NCBI GenBank assembly: GCA_936440205.1
Contig: OW387139.1
Location: 40,140,378-40,204,377, forward strand
From: Lepidonotus clava
Lineage: Eukaryota; Annelida; Polychaeta; Phyllodocida; Polynoidae
DNA length: 64,000 nt
Reading direction: 5' to 3'
Under the pieces are notes generated by a model. The model did not search any database. It was not told the DNA's origin and saw only the letters and a program-made list of their open reading frames with translations. The translations under genes and the position numbers were made by a program. Position 1 is the stretch's first letter; each line of letters starts with the position of its first letter. This document shows, piece by piece, positions 62,301 through 64,000 of this stretch.

Positions 62301-63772
62301 GGTTTCTGTAAGAACTACTTTTTCACGGAGGGCCACTTGCGTGATGCGGTCACACAGTACTACAGTAAAAGTGTGTGACGAAAAAAGGCTATAGTCGGAG
62401 CGAGTATTACATGTGGAATCCGACGCGACTAAGGAGTATGCCCGTACTGATCTTCTCAATAGCTATGATATAATAATTTAAAACCGTTGGCCCGCAATTT
62501 TTCACATTTGATACAGAATATGCCTTTGCGTGTATTTTAATGATCTAGGATATAGGGTTTCAATGAGCAGGAGGCAGTCATTTTGGTGTTTTACTTTGGT
62601 ATTGGTATTTGATGGATTGTTCAAGGTTCCCCTTTCAGAATTGATAGTAGGGCCTCAGAGGTACCACAAACCAAAATTTTTGCTTTTATCGAATGAGTCT
62701 ATGATGAAAATTTTGCTAACTGATACAAGGCATCCAATGTAGGCTACTATTTGTCATCGTTGATCATGAAACTAATATCTGCTAGCATTATCTACTTTAG
62801 AAATATAATCATAGGCCTAGGTGAAATGGAAAAATGTTGGCAAAACCAGTTCCAAGCCTGAGTTTCACAGGCCAATTTTGATGCTGGTGATTTTGTCTTT
62901 GTTTGATTTGTTTCGAAAATATTGCAAGGAACTATACATTCTATATATCATTTGAAAAATAATGATAAAACCTTTATAAAGATAAACCTTACTTTCAATT
63001 GCCCCAACAATCAGTGACAAAATCGGTACGTGAAATATAAGCTTAGGGTTTAAATAATTGGCAAATAACGATGGATAATCTATAAGACAATGTGCCAGTA
63101 AATTCAATATGATTCATTCACTTTCGCTTTCTTCTTCTGTAATAGGCGCTCTATTCGAGCCCAGTTGGAGGCAAGAAAGAGGGACCAGAAGAAGAAAAGA
63201 CGAGACAAAGGAGATGATGAGGACGAAGCAGAGAAAGTTAGCACTTTTTAAAACTTTACTCAGAAAAAATCTGACATGGTCAAGTGAATTTTGAAATAAA
63301 AAAAAGTTGAGTGATCTATATACCCTTTGATAATTGCAGCATTTCATCATGATATCAATTAAGGGGGCAGGGATTTTTCCTTAAAGGTATAGATATGTTA
63401 AGTGCTGACCTATTTTTTTTTTTTTTTTTTCGTGTATTTTGCTATAAACTGTTTTGTCTGAATTCCTCTCTGTGCTGAGAGATCTTCTGCAATTATAGGG
63501 TCCATGCGCAAATGAGCAAGCCTTTTTCCGAAGAAAAAATTAATGTGATTTGCTCCTTATGTGGTTACCACATGGACCTTAAACTCCGAAGAATCATCAT
63601 CGTCATATAAAAAGAGAAAATAAGAATGATGTTTTCAATTTCTTAGAAAAAGAAGGCACCAAAACTTGACAAGAAGGCCATGCGCAGGAAGGGACTGAAG
63701 CCGTTCTTCCAGAGGTTAAACACCAATCGACTACTGGTCAATGAGGAGAAGAAGGATGAAGAGTTTGAGGAG
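3811..63772 (+). CDS. Divergent IP3 receptor (ITPR-family) calcium channel, 51 exons, 3' end outside the window
   Basis: This is a large intracellular Ca2+-release channel of the IP3R/ryanodine receptor superfamily, expected in the endoplasmic reticulum membrane. I joined 51 exons by GT-AG junctions with unbroken phase: 5415 nt, about 1805 residues. Similarity to vertebrate IP3R runs the whole length: a GDYICLY start like IP3R GDICSLY, MNRY near residue 63, KGGDVIRLFH near 238, RQKLLR near 485, SRKN near 535 and LVELLATCAEG near 1257. Vertebrate IP3Rs are about 2700 residues, so roughly the last third (RIH-associated region, transmembrane pore, C-terminal tail) lies beyond position 64000. Exon 51 ends in GTGAGT, which confirms that the gene continues. 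The protein is too divergent to be a plain ITPR1-3 orthologue; a second, divergent IP3R paralogue, as known in some invertebrates and unicellular holozoans, is the likely identity. Ryanodine receptor is rejected because SPRY domains are absent and the IP3R-type spacing is kept. No frame-breaking change was seen in any exon. Confidence 0.93.
3894..6504. other. Intron 1 (2.6 kb)
   Basis: No gene recognised. It holds a CA/TA microsatellite at 5466-5513 and, near 6250, a short GGGCGGATCC-type sequence also seen near 7778, 17945 and 24863. Confidence 0.6.
5466..5513. repeat. (CA)n(TA)n microsatellite
   Basis: About 12 CA units followed by about 10 TA units in intron 1. Confidence 0.95.
7205..7425. 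repeat. AT-rich GTTAAC-rich degenerate repeat in intron 2
   Basis: Short degenerate units around the palindrome AATGTTAACATT and variants such as AATGTTAGATATTAAC. The region can fold on itself at many offsets. Confidence 0.8.
8096..8912 (+). repeat. About 31-bp minisatellite before exon 4, split by a LINE
   Basis: Units of the form ATATCTATGCAATTTCCATA followed by TACCTTATAAC. About two lie left of the LINE (8096-8155) and about six right of it (8714-8912), the last running into the TTTCTCACAG acceptor of exon 4. Confidence 0.85.
8156..8713 (+). mobile_element. 5'-truncated LINE, 3' end with reverse-transcriptase C-terminal tail
   Basis: The frame from about 8176 to 8576 reads a tail typical of non-LTR retrotransposon ORF2: KLHERAVRLIKFN, then LEDLRSRRRRNLLKIMY, then SPYIRGLNEWNML. 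An A-rich 3' end with a run of 14 or more A closes at 8713. Candidate target duplication is 22 bp (8134-8155 and 8714-8735, one mismatch), although the host minisatellite makes this ambiguous. The tail frame is intact, so the insertion is fairly young. CR1/Jockey-group affinity is a guess. Confidence 0.85.
9001..10563. other. Intron 4 with a seven-copy 18-bp motif
   Basis: AT-rich and gene-free. GCATCATAGTACATATAC or a close variant occurs at 9742-9760, 9920-9937, 9939-9955, 10114-10132, 10152-10170, 10326-10344 and 10345-10365, in an otherwise unrelated background. Confidence 0.85.
11965..12055. repeat. Poly-C/poly-A and A-rich low-complexity tract
   Basis: A C run, a long A run, then A/T-rich AATAAAA-type sequence within intron 7. 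It may be the tail of an old retroposon on the plus strand. Confidence 0.7.
12532..12750 (+). mobile_element. tRNA-derived SINE copy 1
   Basis: tRNA-like head with A-box-like TGGTATAGTGGATAAGG and B box GGGTTCGAGTC, then a body with GATTCAGTCAGCCAATTGG and GAGTTGGTCTCGATATAGCT, then a tail of CATCATCAT. About 90% like the copy at 40867 by eye. Confidence 0.85.
12779..12942 (+). repeat. Four tandem 41-bp copies of the exon 9 splice acceptor
   Basis: CTTGTAG followed by GGAGGTGATGTGATCAGGTT is repeated with acceptor AGs ending at 12796, 12837, 12878 and 12919, exactly 41 bp apart. Each unit carries intron end plus the first 23 nt of exon 9. Only the last copy continues into the rest of the exon. 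Use of any earlier copy gives GGDVIRLLLCT and reaches TGA after 17 codons. Confidence 0.95.
12920..17734 (+). CDS. ITPR-like exons 9-13: MIR-type second beta-trefoil (residues 239-448)
   Basis: Exons: 12920-13007, 14633-14886, 16080-16164, 16800-16876, 17609-17734. The GGDVIRLFHKDIEAYL run in exon 9 matches the IP3R GGDVVRLFHAEQEKFL block, and IRFRHMTTRRYLAL in exon 10 matches LFRFKHLATGHYLA; these are MIR repeats. In IP3Rs this domain supplies the beta-side loop of the IP3 pocket (mouse R265-T266-T267-G268-R269). By my ungapped alignment the same place here reads R271-I-R-E-S275, so only the first Arg is kept. Exon 11 (MVRLDSNGRIEHVVTGCWLH) matches the YVRLRHLCTNTWVH block. Exons 12-13 give the link to the armadillo part. 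Exon 9 and exon 13 have tandemly duplicated acceptor sequences, described separately. Confidence 0.92.
13083..13287 (+). repeat. Tandem duplication of about 110 bp in intron 9
   Basis: Two diverged copies each carry GAATTCCCTAAA, a TTTTAATTGAT stretch and TTAACGTTATAGCAATGGGG. The second copy is interrupted by the transposon at 13288. Confidence 0.8.
13288..13974. mobile_element. Non-autonomous DNA transposon, PIF/Harbinger-like, 687 bp
   Basis: Terminal inverted repeats start CCAGGTTGGGGCTAC on the left and CCAGGTTGGGGATAC on the right (reverse complement), about 37 bp with mismatches. Flanking TAA (13285-13287 and 13975-13977) is a 3-bp target duplication. The uninterrupted sister copy of the host tandem repeat (GTTTGTAACACTGGG near 13181) shows the empty site. 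Palindromic GGGACGTCCC or near copies recur inside both ends and internally near 13493 and 13545. No transposase frame. TWA duplications are typical of PIF/Harbinger. Confidence 0.85.
14430..14610. repeat. TTTGATAATGATAA-type degenerate repeat
   Basis: AT-rich tandem-like units upstream of the exon 10 acceptor. They end shortly before the short pyrimidine tract of that acceptor. Confidence 0.7.
14887..16079. other. Intron 10 with SINE and a dispersed repeat
   Basis: Besides the SINE at 14927 it holds 15664-15740, which shares GAGTGATAGGTCACTCAGTA and GCATGCATGGA with 38925-38995 in intron 33, an otherwise unidentified interspersed repeat. Confidence 0.6.
14927..15136 (+). mobile_element. tRNA-derived SINE copy 2, different head
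   Basis: B box GGGTTCGGTCCC and A-box-like TAGTCTTGTGGTAAGCG form a tRNA-like head unlike that of the other two copies. The body (GCCGTTGTTCTCACCCCCAT, GAGTTGGTCCTGATATAG, AATAAACTTCAACA) is the same family. Confidence 0.75.
16165..16799. other. Intron 11
   Basis: 16240-16410 is rich in CGACATG/GACATG words; the same words recur at 18098-18230 in intron 13, suggesting copies of one old repeat. A C run lies near 16410. No gene. Confidence 0.5.
17420..17608 (+). repeat. 23-bp tandem copies of the exon 13 acceptor
   Basis: ATATAATTTGATACATTCTA followed by CAG is repeated, with CAG ends at 17463, 17486, 17585 and 17608 (first and last pairs 23 bp apart) and a T/CCG variant at 17440. The last copy is the acceptor of exon 13. 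Acceptor use at 17585 would add ATATAA, an immediate stop. Confidence 0.9.
17750..17970. repeat. GGGGCGGATCC-type interspersed repeat
   Basis: Shares GGGGGTCCTGA, CCCTTTTGGTGGA, TGTTTCAGTGCTTAGCTTAT and AGACCC blocks with 24860-25025. Shorter relatives lie near 6255 and 7778. Ends are unresolved. Confidence 0.6.
19438..19501 (+). repeat. (GACTTTTT)8 microsatellite
   Basis: Eight perfect 8-bp units. Confidence 0.97.
20897..23076 (+). CDS. ITPR-like exons 14-18: first RIH/armadillo region, IP3-binding core (residues 449-632)
   Basis: Exons: 20897-20950, 21229-21309, 22005-22079, 22325-22438, 22849-23076, all phase 0. This is the alpha-helical half of the ligand pocket. KDRQKLLR at 483-490 aligns with mouse RERQKLMR at 504-511: R504 is Lys483, K508 is Lys487 and R511 is Arg490. 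GRSRKNALY at about 533-541 aligns with the DYRKNQEY block: Y567 is Ser535, while R568 and K569 are kept as Arg536 and Lys537. The LLATPFTSERKD run matches the IP3R LLQAPFTD block. Exon 18 (GLDCCKMMIDLIRDNRRIVDRI and onward) matches LLHNNRKLLEKHI. A basic pocket therefore survives, but several direct IP3 contacts differ. Residue mapping is from memory without an alignment program. Confidence 0.92.
23564..28895 (+). CDS. ITPR-like exons 19-24: end of RIH1 and central solenoid (residues 633-860)
   Basis: Exons: 23564-23674, 24200-24277, 24717-24849, 25717-25826, 27727-27843, 28760-28895. YLFLTHQLELYKQLCYGRN matches the IP3R YYRYQLNLFARMCLDRQ block. LLPFAMRAKFCNLLIG matches LPYDLRASFCRLMLH. IKEVLRMVTTLIRYGFM matches FEVVNLARNLIYFGFY. 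The order and spacing agree with the vertebrate receptor. Exon 21 ends phase 1 and exon 24 ends phase 1; the others are phase 0. Exons 20, 22 and 23 are short and would be easily missed; they were placed by phase and homology. Confidence 0.9.
24860..25025. repeat. GGGGCGGATCCAGGGG interspersed repeat with G-run/C-run
   Basis: Starts with GGGGCGGATCCAGGGGGGG, then a C run about 20 bp on, so the end can form a G/C stem. Body as in 17750-17970. Begins only 12 bp after the exon 21 donor. Confidence 0.7.
25029..25200 (+). mobile_element. Left part of a MITE of the TAAAGCCC/GGCGATTTT family
   Basis: TTAAAGCCCATATCCCACC and CGGCGATTTTGACTTGG match the family ends at 38091 and 31051. The CACATGTTTGATCTGAATCG core matches the 230-bp subtype. 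No right end found. Confidence 0.6.
26186..26343. mobile_element. Small MITE, first of a tandem pair
   Basis: Terminal inverted repeats TATACCGCATACGGGAG and, on the opposite end, TATACCGCATTCGGGAG. About 158 bp, GC-rich, no coding capacity. Confidence 0.8.
26340..26486. mobile_element. Small MITE, second of a tandem pair
   Basis: Ends TATAGGCCTGACGGGAGTTT and, in reverse complement, TATAGGGCAGTCGGGAGTTT. Shares TATA at 26340-26343 with the first element and GGCGCRGCCAT near its left end, so the two are related. Confidence 0.8.
26600..26890 (-). repeat. Interspersed repeat, inverted relative of 29331-29392
   Basis: 26828-26888 read on the minus strand matches 29331-29392 on the plus strand (TTGTGCCAGCAAA, then TATATTTGCTGAGCTTAC). 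The extent beyond the match is unknown. Confidence 0.6.
27015..27420 (+). repeat. About 44-bp minisatellite in intron 22
   Basis: About nine units of CCTCAGTGCTTGCTGGAGGC plus AGAATACATTGTTCTATTGC plus CTAT. All three plus frames stay open for 128-153 codons because the unit lacks stops, so these frames are not evidence of a protein. Confidence 0.9.
29331..29392 (+). repeat. Copy of the interspersed repeat at 26828-26888
   Basis: Inverted with respect to the other copy, about 58 bp of clear match. Confidence 0.6.
31051..31252. mobile_element. MITE, 200-bp subtype, complete
   Basis: Left end CCTGTATTCCACTAGGCGAT, right end in reverse complement CCTGTATTCCACTAGGCGAT: about 20-bp near-perfect terminal inverted repeats. 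No coding capacity. Confidence 0.88.
31338..31575. mobile_element. MITE, 230-bp subtype
   Basis: Ends CCATTCCCACTAGGC and, inverted, AAGCTCCATACC. Internal TTGAAATGGACCTGTCTGAT and TTGGCTGATTATTCTGGTGC mark the subtype shared with 33862, 38091 and 47697. Confidence 0.8.
32041..32213 (+). repeat. 25-bp tandem repeat in the acceptor region of exon 25
   Basis: About six units of GTTTGACCTCTGTGTTAATT plus ACATA, the last degrading into GACCTTTGTTGACAG, the exon 25 acceptor. Each unit supplies a pyrimidine tract and a TTAATTAC branch-site-like word. Confidence 0.9.
32214..36153 (+). CDS. ITPR-like exons 25-32: central regulatory solenoid (residues 861-1104)
   Basis: Exons: 32214-32313, 32672-32726, 33057-33166, 33562-33658, 34215-34322, 35183-35319, 35776-35843, 36098-36153. 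The region begins with a charged, predicted helical stretch (EFTREQQALVREWRKTDRF) and continues with helical repeats such as LKHMYSMTDLLHPSLPAI and VHREALQNMVLLTRLSKSK. Similarity to vertebrate IP3R is lower here than in the N-terminal 860 residues. Most junctions are phase 2 or phase 0. Exon 32 is only 56 nt but joins exons 31 and 33 in phase. The exon 25 acceptor follows a 25-bp tandem repeat. Confidence 0.88.
33862..34092. mobile_element. MITE, 230-bp subtype
   Basis: Ends AAAGCTCCATACCCACTAGG and, inverted, AAAGCCCCACACCCACTAG. Internal CAGCCGACTGATCGCCG and TCGGTGCTAAAATTGG as in the other copies. Confidence 0.88.
34372..34575. mobile_element. Degenerate MITE, 200-bp subtype
   Basis: Left end GGTCTATATTCCACACCTGG. 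The body with ATCATTAGAATGGATTTTGA parallels the copy at 31051. Right end not clear. Confidence 0.5.
34576..36097. other. Rest of intron 29 and introns 30-31
   Basis: Apart from exons 30-31 and the MITE at 35515, nothing recognised. Confidence 0.4.
35515..35749. mobile_element. Degenerate MITE, 200-bp subtype
   Basis: Left TTAAGGCTGGGTTCCACTC, right ACAGGAATACAGGCGTT, with the CTCTTTCAAATGATATGTAA core shared with 31051. Confidence 0.65.
36154..38361. other. Intron 32 (2.2 kb)
   Basis: No gene recognised. The MITE at 38091 lies near its right end. Confidence 0.5.
38091..38313. mobile_element. MITE, 230-bp subtype, complete
   Basis: Ends TAAAGCCTCAAACCCACTAG and, inverted, TTAAGCCCCGTTCCCATTAG. 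It also has internal inverted sequences GATTCTGCTGGTAGAATC, so it can fold into a branched hairpin. Confidence 0.88.
38362..42647 (+). CDS. ITPR-like exons 33-37: second RIH (RYDR_ITPR) region (residues 1105-1328)
   Basis: Exons: 38362-38523, 39083-39190, 39853-39983, 40476-40560, 42460-42647. The clearest family match in the central part is here. LIGKEGPEHQRYIVDLVELL plus ATCAEGENRYIESLCQ aligns with the IP3R block around LIVDLLDLLAACAEGKNVYTE, followed by ELVTVLNNRNI against DIVRVVTHEDC. Exon 33 is Leu/Ala-rich and helical and carries a CCGEQ motif. Exon 34 ends in SVxx-type donor GTGAGT at 39191, which is tandemly duplicated downstream. Exons 35 and 37 end phase 2, the rest phase 0. Confidence 0.9.
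38573..38870. repeat. CG-containing bidirectional 20-bp repeat in intron 33
   Basis: (CACACATC)n leads into units such as AAGTCATCACGCATGGACAC and, in the opposite sense, CCATGCGCGATGACTTGATG, about nine in all. CpG density is far above that of other introns here. Confidence 0.8.
39179..39560 (+). repeat. About 73-bp tandem copies of the exon 34 splice donor
   Basis: GGCTTCCTCAGC followed by GTGAGTAATGGCCATG and TTTCATAAGGAAA is repeated with donor-like GTGAGT at 39191 (used), 39265, 39338, GTGATT at 39411 and GTGAGT at 39481. Read-through into unit 1 gives SVSNGHVS then TAA. Confidence 0.93.
40023..40215. mobile_element. Left part of a MITE, 200-bp subtype
   Basis: GACTATATTCCACGCGCCAA and AAATCGGTAGTGAGAATAAAGG, then a body like 48963. 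A second AAAATCGGTAGCATCA at about 40208 may be the eroded right end. Confidence 0.6.
40867..41075 (+). mobile_element. tRNA-derived SINE copy 3 with 14-bp target duplication
   Basis: Same head and body as 12532 (B box GGGTTCAAGTC). Flanked by perfect ATATAACACATATC at 40853-40866 and 41076-41089. Tail CATCATC. Confidence 0.93.
41090..41700 (-). mobile_element. 5'-truncated LINE, reverse-transcriptase C-terminal tail, minus strand
   Basis: The minus-strand frame 41654-41316 reads FKYRENDLWNISPHLDQPY, then SVFSNSPYFVGARLWDATP, then a basic tail, the usual end of non-LTR retrotransposon ORF2. Boundaries are approximate and no target duplication was resolved. It differs from the LINE at 8156. 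Confidence 0.75.
42648..43956. other. Intron 37
   Basis: No gene. Holds the 37-bp satellite at 43383. Confidence 0.6.
43383..43630 (+). repeat. 37-bp tandem repeat, about 6.5 copies
   Basis: Unit TCATTTCTATATACTACTTA plus CGTGAAAATCGGAGCGT with few changes between copies, so it is recent. Confidence 0.95.
43957..46600 (+). CDS. ITPR-like exons 38-42: regulatory solenoid with an Ala/Lys-rich linker (residues 1329-1502)
   Basis: Exons: 43957-44061, 44560-44710, 45312-45398, 46212-46316, 46529-46600. Exon 38 ends in an Ala/Lys/Glu-rich segment (ANTETAKAKQAAKEELAMKK) that looks like an exposed helix. Exon 39 carries PSVLAGLMSVSKNVAKAPLL and a hydrophobic end. Exons 40-42 are helical and acidic, with TFFSRFY resembling the IP3R TTFFSSPF region. 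The family match is weak locally, but phase and position support the exons. A LINE tail ends immediately before the exon 41 branch site. Confidence 0.85.
44306..44348. repeat. (AT)n microsatellite
   Basis: About 20 AT units in intron 38. Confidence 0.97.
45600..46180 (+). mobile_element. 5'-truncated LINE tail with one frame change
   Basis: 45653-45858 reads an RT tail (LEQRRILQLHRLIYMYSK, then FYRGTSYWN) and, after one frame shift at about 45855, NIQNAINVDVFMQHVKPMYK to a stop near 45944. The 3' end is (AAT)n plus A run at 46160-46180. It stops directly before the exon 41 branch site. Confidence 0.75.
46181..46211 (+). promoter_or_regulatory. Exon 41 branch point and acceptor
   Basis: A perfect TACTAAC at 46181-46187, then a pyrimidine tract, then GGTAG ending 46211. 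The spacing suits a branch site. Confidence 0.7.
47697..47942. mobile_element. MITE, 230-bp subtype
   Basis: Left CACATACACTTGGCAATTGT, right (inverted) TAAAGCAACACACACCAGGC, with CATGTACATTTCAATATTGC and GTCGGCCGACG inside. Confidence 0.8.
48238..48243 (+). CDS. Possible 6-nt micro-exon 43 (Lys-Asp) of the ITPR-like gene
   Basis: The sequence ATTCCAG, AAAGAC, GTGAGT has an acceptor and a strong donor six bases apart. Both flanking exons are phase 0, so including it would add Lys-Asp without changing the frame. The upstream pyrimidine tract is weak. It may be absent or alternatively spliced; the frame is unaffected either way. Confidence 0.35.
48781..48804 (+). CDS. Probable 24-nt exon 44 (RNANKIRE) of the ITPR-like gene
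   Basis: A pyrimidine run (TGTCTTTTTTCTTG) leads to an ATACAG acceptor, then 24 nt reading RNANKIRE in phase 0, then the donor GTAACG. The peptide resembles the KKIRE motif at the end of exon 42, which suggests a tandem-exon origin or a repeated charged helix. It sits alone in an intron of about 4.9 kb between exons 42 and 45. It may be optional. Confidence 0.5.
48963..49167. mobile_element. MITE, 200-bp subtype, complete
   Basis: Left TTAAGCCTATATTCCACATG, right (inverted) TAAAGCCTGAATTCCACTGG, about 28 bp of terminal inverted repeat. Confidence 0.9.
49639..49889. mobile_element. Candidate MITE with CGARGGGTGTTCCAAA ends
   Basis: CGAGGGGTGTTCCAAA at the left, CGAAGGGGTGTTCCAAA inverted at the right, 251 bp apart. 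Unrelated to the other MITEs here. Confidence 0.65.
50758..50930 (+). repeat. Tandem duplication of about 90 bp
   Basis: Two copies of GCTAGTCTTTTCAGAATGCT-type sequence, each with AACAAGAAGTAGAGAA and TATAAGGATAGTTATTGA. Confidence 0.85.
51525..57956 (+). CDS. ITPR-like exons 45-49: distal cytosolic solenoid (residues 1513-1732)
   Basis: Exons: 51525-51663, 52130-52253, 52991-53137, 53783-53936, 57859-57956. LRGLIYNKYVTLPDNW, DYDIVRKILPLLDRRVTVAMEV and EVLIKYFTSTVEEIFFIFVRQR follow the order of the IP3R1 segment with HESILLAIALLEGGN and FFKVFYDRMKVAQQEI. LKVANTALKER in exon 49 aligns well with RMKVAQQEIKAT. Ends are phase 1,2,2,0,2. The introns after exons 48 and 49 are the longest of the gene. 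Confidence 0.88.
52262..52600 (+). repeat. 22-bp minisatellite just after the exon 46 donor
   Basis: About 13 degenerate units of GAGGTCCCATTGGCGAATCC type, starting 8 bp after the donor. It stays open on both strands for long stretches, which is a repeat effect. Confidence 0.9.
53153..53290. mobile_element. Left part of a MITE of the same large family
   Basis: GCCTGTATTCCACATTCCCG and CCGGCGATTTAAAATGAA followed by ACCATATATCATCAAAACAT. No right end. Confidence 0.5.
53937..57858. other. Intron 48 (3.9 kb)
   Basis: No gene recognised. A MITE left end (GGCTGTATGCCACTAGATGA) lies at about 54293. A CT and AT simple tract lies at 57170-57200. Confidence 0.5.
58871..59190. repeat. Dispersed repeat with GGTTGGTTGGT and GGGGTTTAACGCC
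   Basis: The start GGTTGGTTGGTTATTGGGGT followed by TTAACGCC and AAGGTCATAT recalls a dispersed repeat seen in several marine invertebrate genomes. This is from memory. Single copy in this window. Confidence 0.4.
62177..62446. mobile_element. MITE with about 60-bp terminal inverted repeats
   Basis: Left arm 62177-62243 and right arm 62388-62446 are complementary with mismatches: GGGCATACTCCTT-type ends and CGCTCCGACTATAGC at the inner edges. The loop is about 145 bp, without coding capacity. Confidence 0.85.
62853..63046. mobile_element. MITE, 200-bp subtype, opposite orientation
   Basis: AAGCCTGAGTTTCACAGGCC at the left and, inverted, TAAGCTTATATTTCACGTAC at the right, with the TACATTCTATATATCATTTG core. 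Confidence 0.75.
63146..63772 (+). CDS. ITPR-like exons 50-51: Lys/Asp/Glu-rich segment (residues 1733-1805)
   Basis: Exons: 63146-63236 and 63647-63772. Exon 50 is strongly charged (RKRDQKKKRRDKGDDEDEAE) and exon 51 starts with a basic run and ends in EEKKDEEFEE. Mouse IP3R1 has a comparable charged stretch (KKKDDEVDRDAPSRKKAKE) at the matching place, just before the RIH-associated domain. The exon 50 donor is GTTAGC, weaker than the rest. Exon 51 ends phase 0 at GTGAGT, so coding continues beyond the window. Confidence 0.85.
63407..63610. repeat. T run and possible SINE remnant in intron 50
   Basis: A T run at 63412-63430. Further right, ACCTTAAACTCCGAAGAATC followed by ATCATCGTCAT resembles the 3' tail of the SINE family, but no head was found. 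Confidence 0.4.
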
Positions 63773-63966
63773 GTGAGTTCAAAGGCCTAATGATACAATA
63801 TAAACCACTGAGAGTGAAATCTTACCATTAGTGCTTCATAATATATTATGCCAGAGAGATACAGTAGCGAGAGCTGCAGAGTATGATGTACCAAATATAT
63901 AATTTTGCAAAAGTGAACATGACATCCGGGCTTCAGACATGTTAAGGAATCCTCAAATAGGGGTGC

Positions 63967-64000
63967 GCTTATATTCCACGACCCCTTTTAGGGTGCAGAT
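63967..64000 (+). mobile_element. Left end of another MITE copy, cut by the window edge
   Basis: GCGCTTATATTCCACGACCC matches the family left end. Confidence 0.45.

Larger units (their letters stand above)
57957..63145. other. Intron 49 (5.2 kb), the longest
   Basis: No gene. Holds the repeat at 58871, a G run at 59702, and MITEs at 62177 and 62853. No missed exon is needed: exons 49 and 50 join in phase and in homology order. Confidence 0.6.

Noticed and set aside
3811-63772. Ryanodine receptor identity
   Set aside because: There are no SPRY domains after the first solenoid, and the N-terminal and pocket motifs follow IP3R order and spacing.
1-64000. LTR retrotransposon or virus-like element
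   Set aside because: No paired long terminal repeats and no gag, protease, integrase or capsid-like frames were seen; the RT-like tails are of non-LTR type.

Overview
The window is eukaryotic nuclear DNA from an invertebrate animal. It is filled by one long plus-strand gene cut into many short exons. The exons are GC-rich, the introns are AT-rich, and every junction used is GT-AG. The octamer TAGGCCTA occurs at least 14 times. From memory that is common in echinoderm DNA, so an echinoderm or related marine deuterostome is my best guess, but this is weak evidence. No bacterial, viral or LTR-retroelement gene was recognised.

The gene encodes a divergent member of the inositol 1,4,5-trisphosphate receptor (IP3R/ITPR) calcium-channel family. 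I placed 51 coding exons from ATG at 3811 to 63772. All reading phases match, giving about 1805 residues. The order is: N-terminal suppressor-type beta-trefoil (exons 1-8), MIR-type beta-trefoil (exons 9-13), first armadillo/RIH region with the IP3 pocket (exons 14-18), central solenoid (exons 19-32), second RIH region (exons 33-37), and a further regulatory solenoid ending in a Lys/Glu-rich stretch (exons 38-51). The last exon ends in a splice donor, so the six-helix pore and C-terminus must lie to the right of the window. By alignment from memory with mouse IP3R1, the protein keeps K508, R511, R568 and K569, but R504 is Lys, Y567 is Ser and the R-T-T-G-R loop is mostly replaced. It may therefore bind IP3 weakly or not at all.

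Layout: 1-3429 is upstream DNA with no recognised gene. A minisatellite at 3430-3766 runs into exon 1. Exons and introns then alternate to the right edge. The introns hold three 5'-truncated LINE tails (8156-8713, about 41090-41700 on the minus strand, about 45600-46180), a tRNA-derived SINE family (12532, 14927, 40867), a PIF/Harbinger-like non-autonomous element (13288-13974), other terminal-inverted-repeat MITEs, and one MITE family with at least a dozen copies or fragments.

The most unusual feature is that several splice sites of this gene lie inside tandem repeats that copy the splice site itself. Exon 9 has four acceptor copies at 41-bp spacing, exon 34 has about five donor copies at about 73-bp spacing, and exon 13 has repeated acceptors at 23-bp spacing. 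Exons 1, 4 and 25 have minisatellites in their acceptor regions. For exons 9, 13 and 34, using a wrong copy adds an early stop codon.
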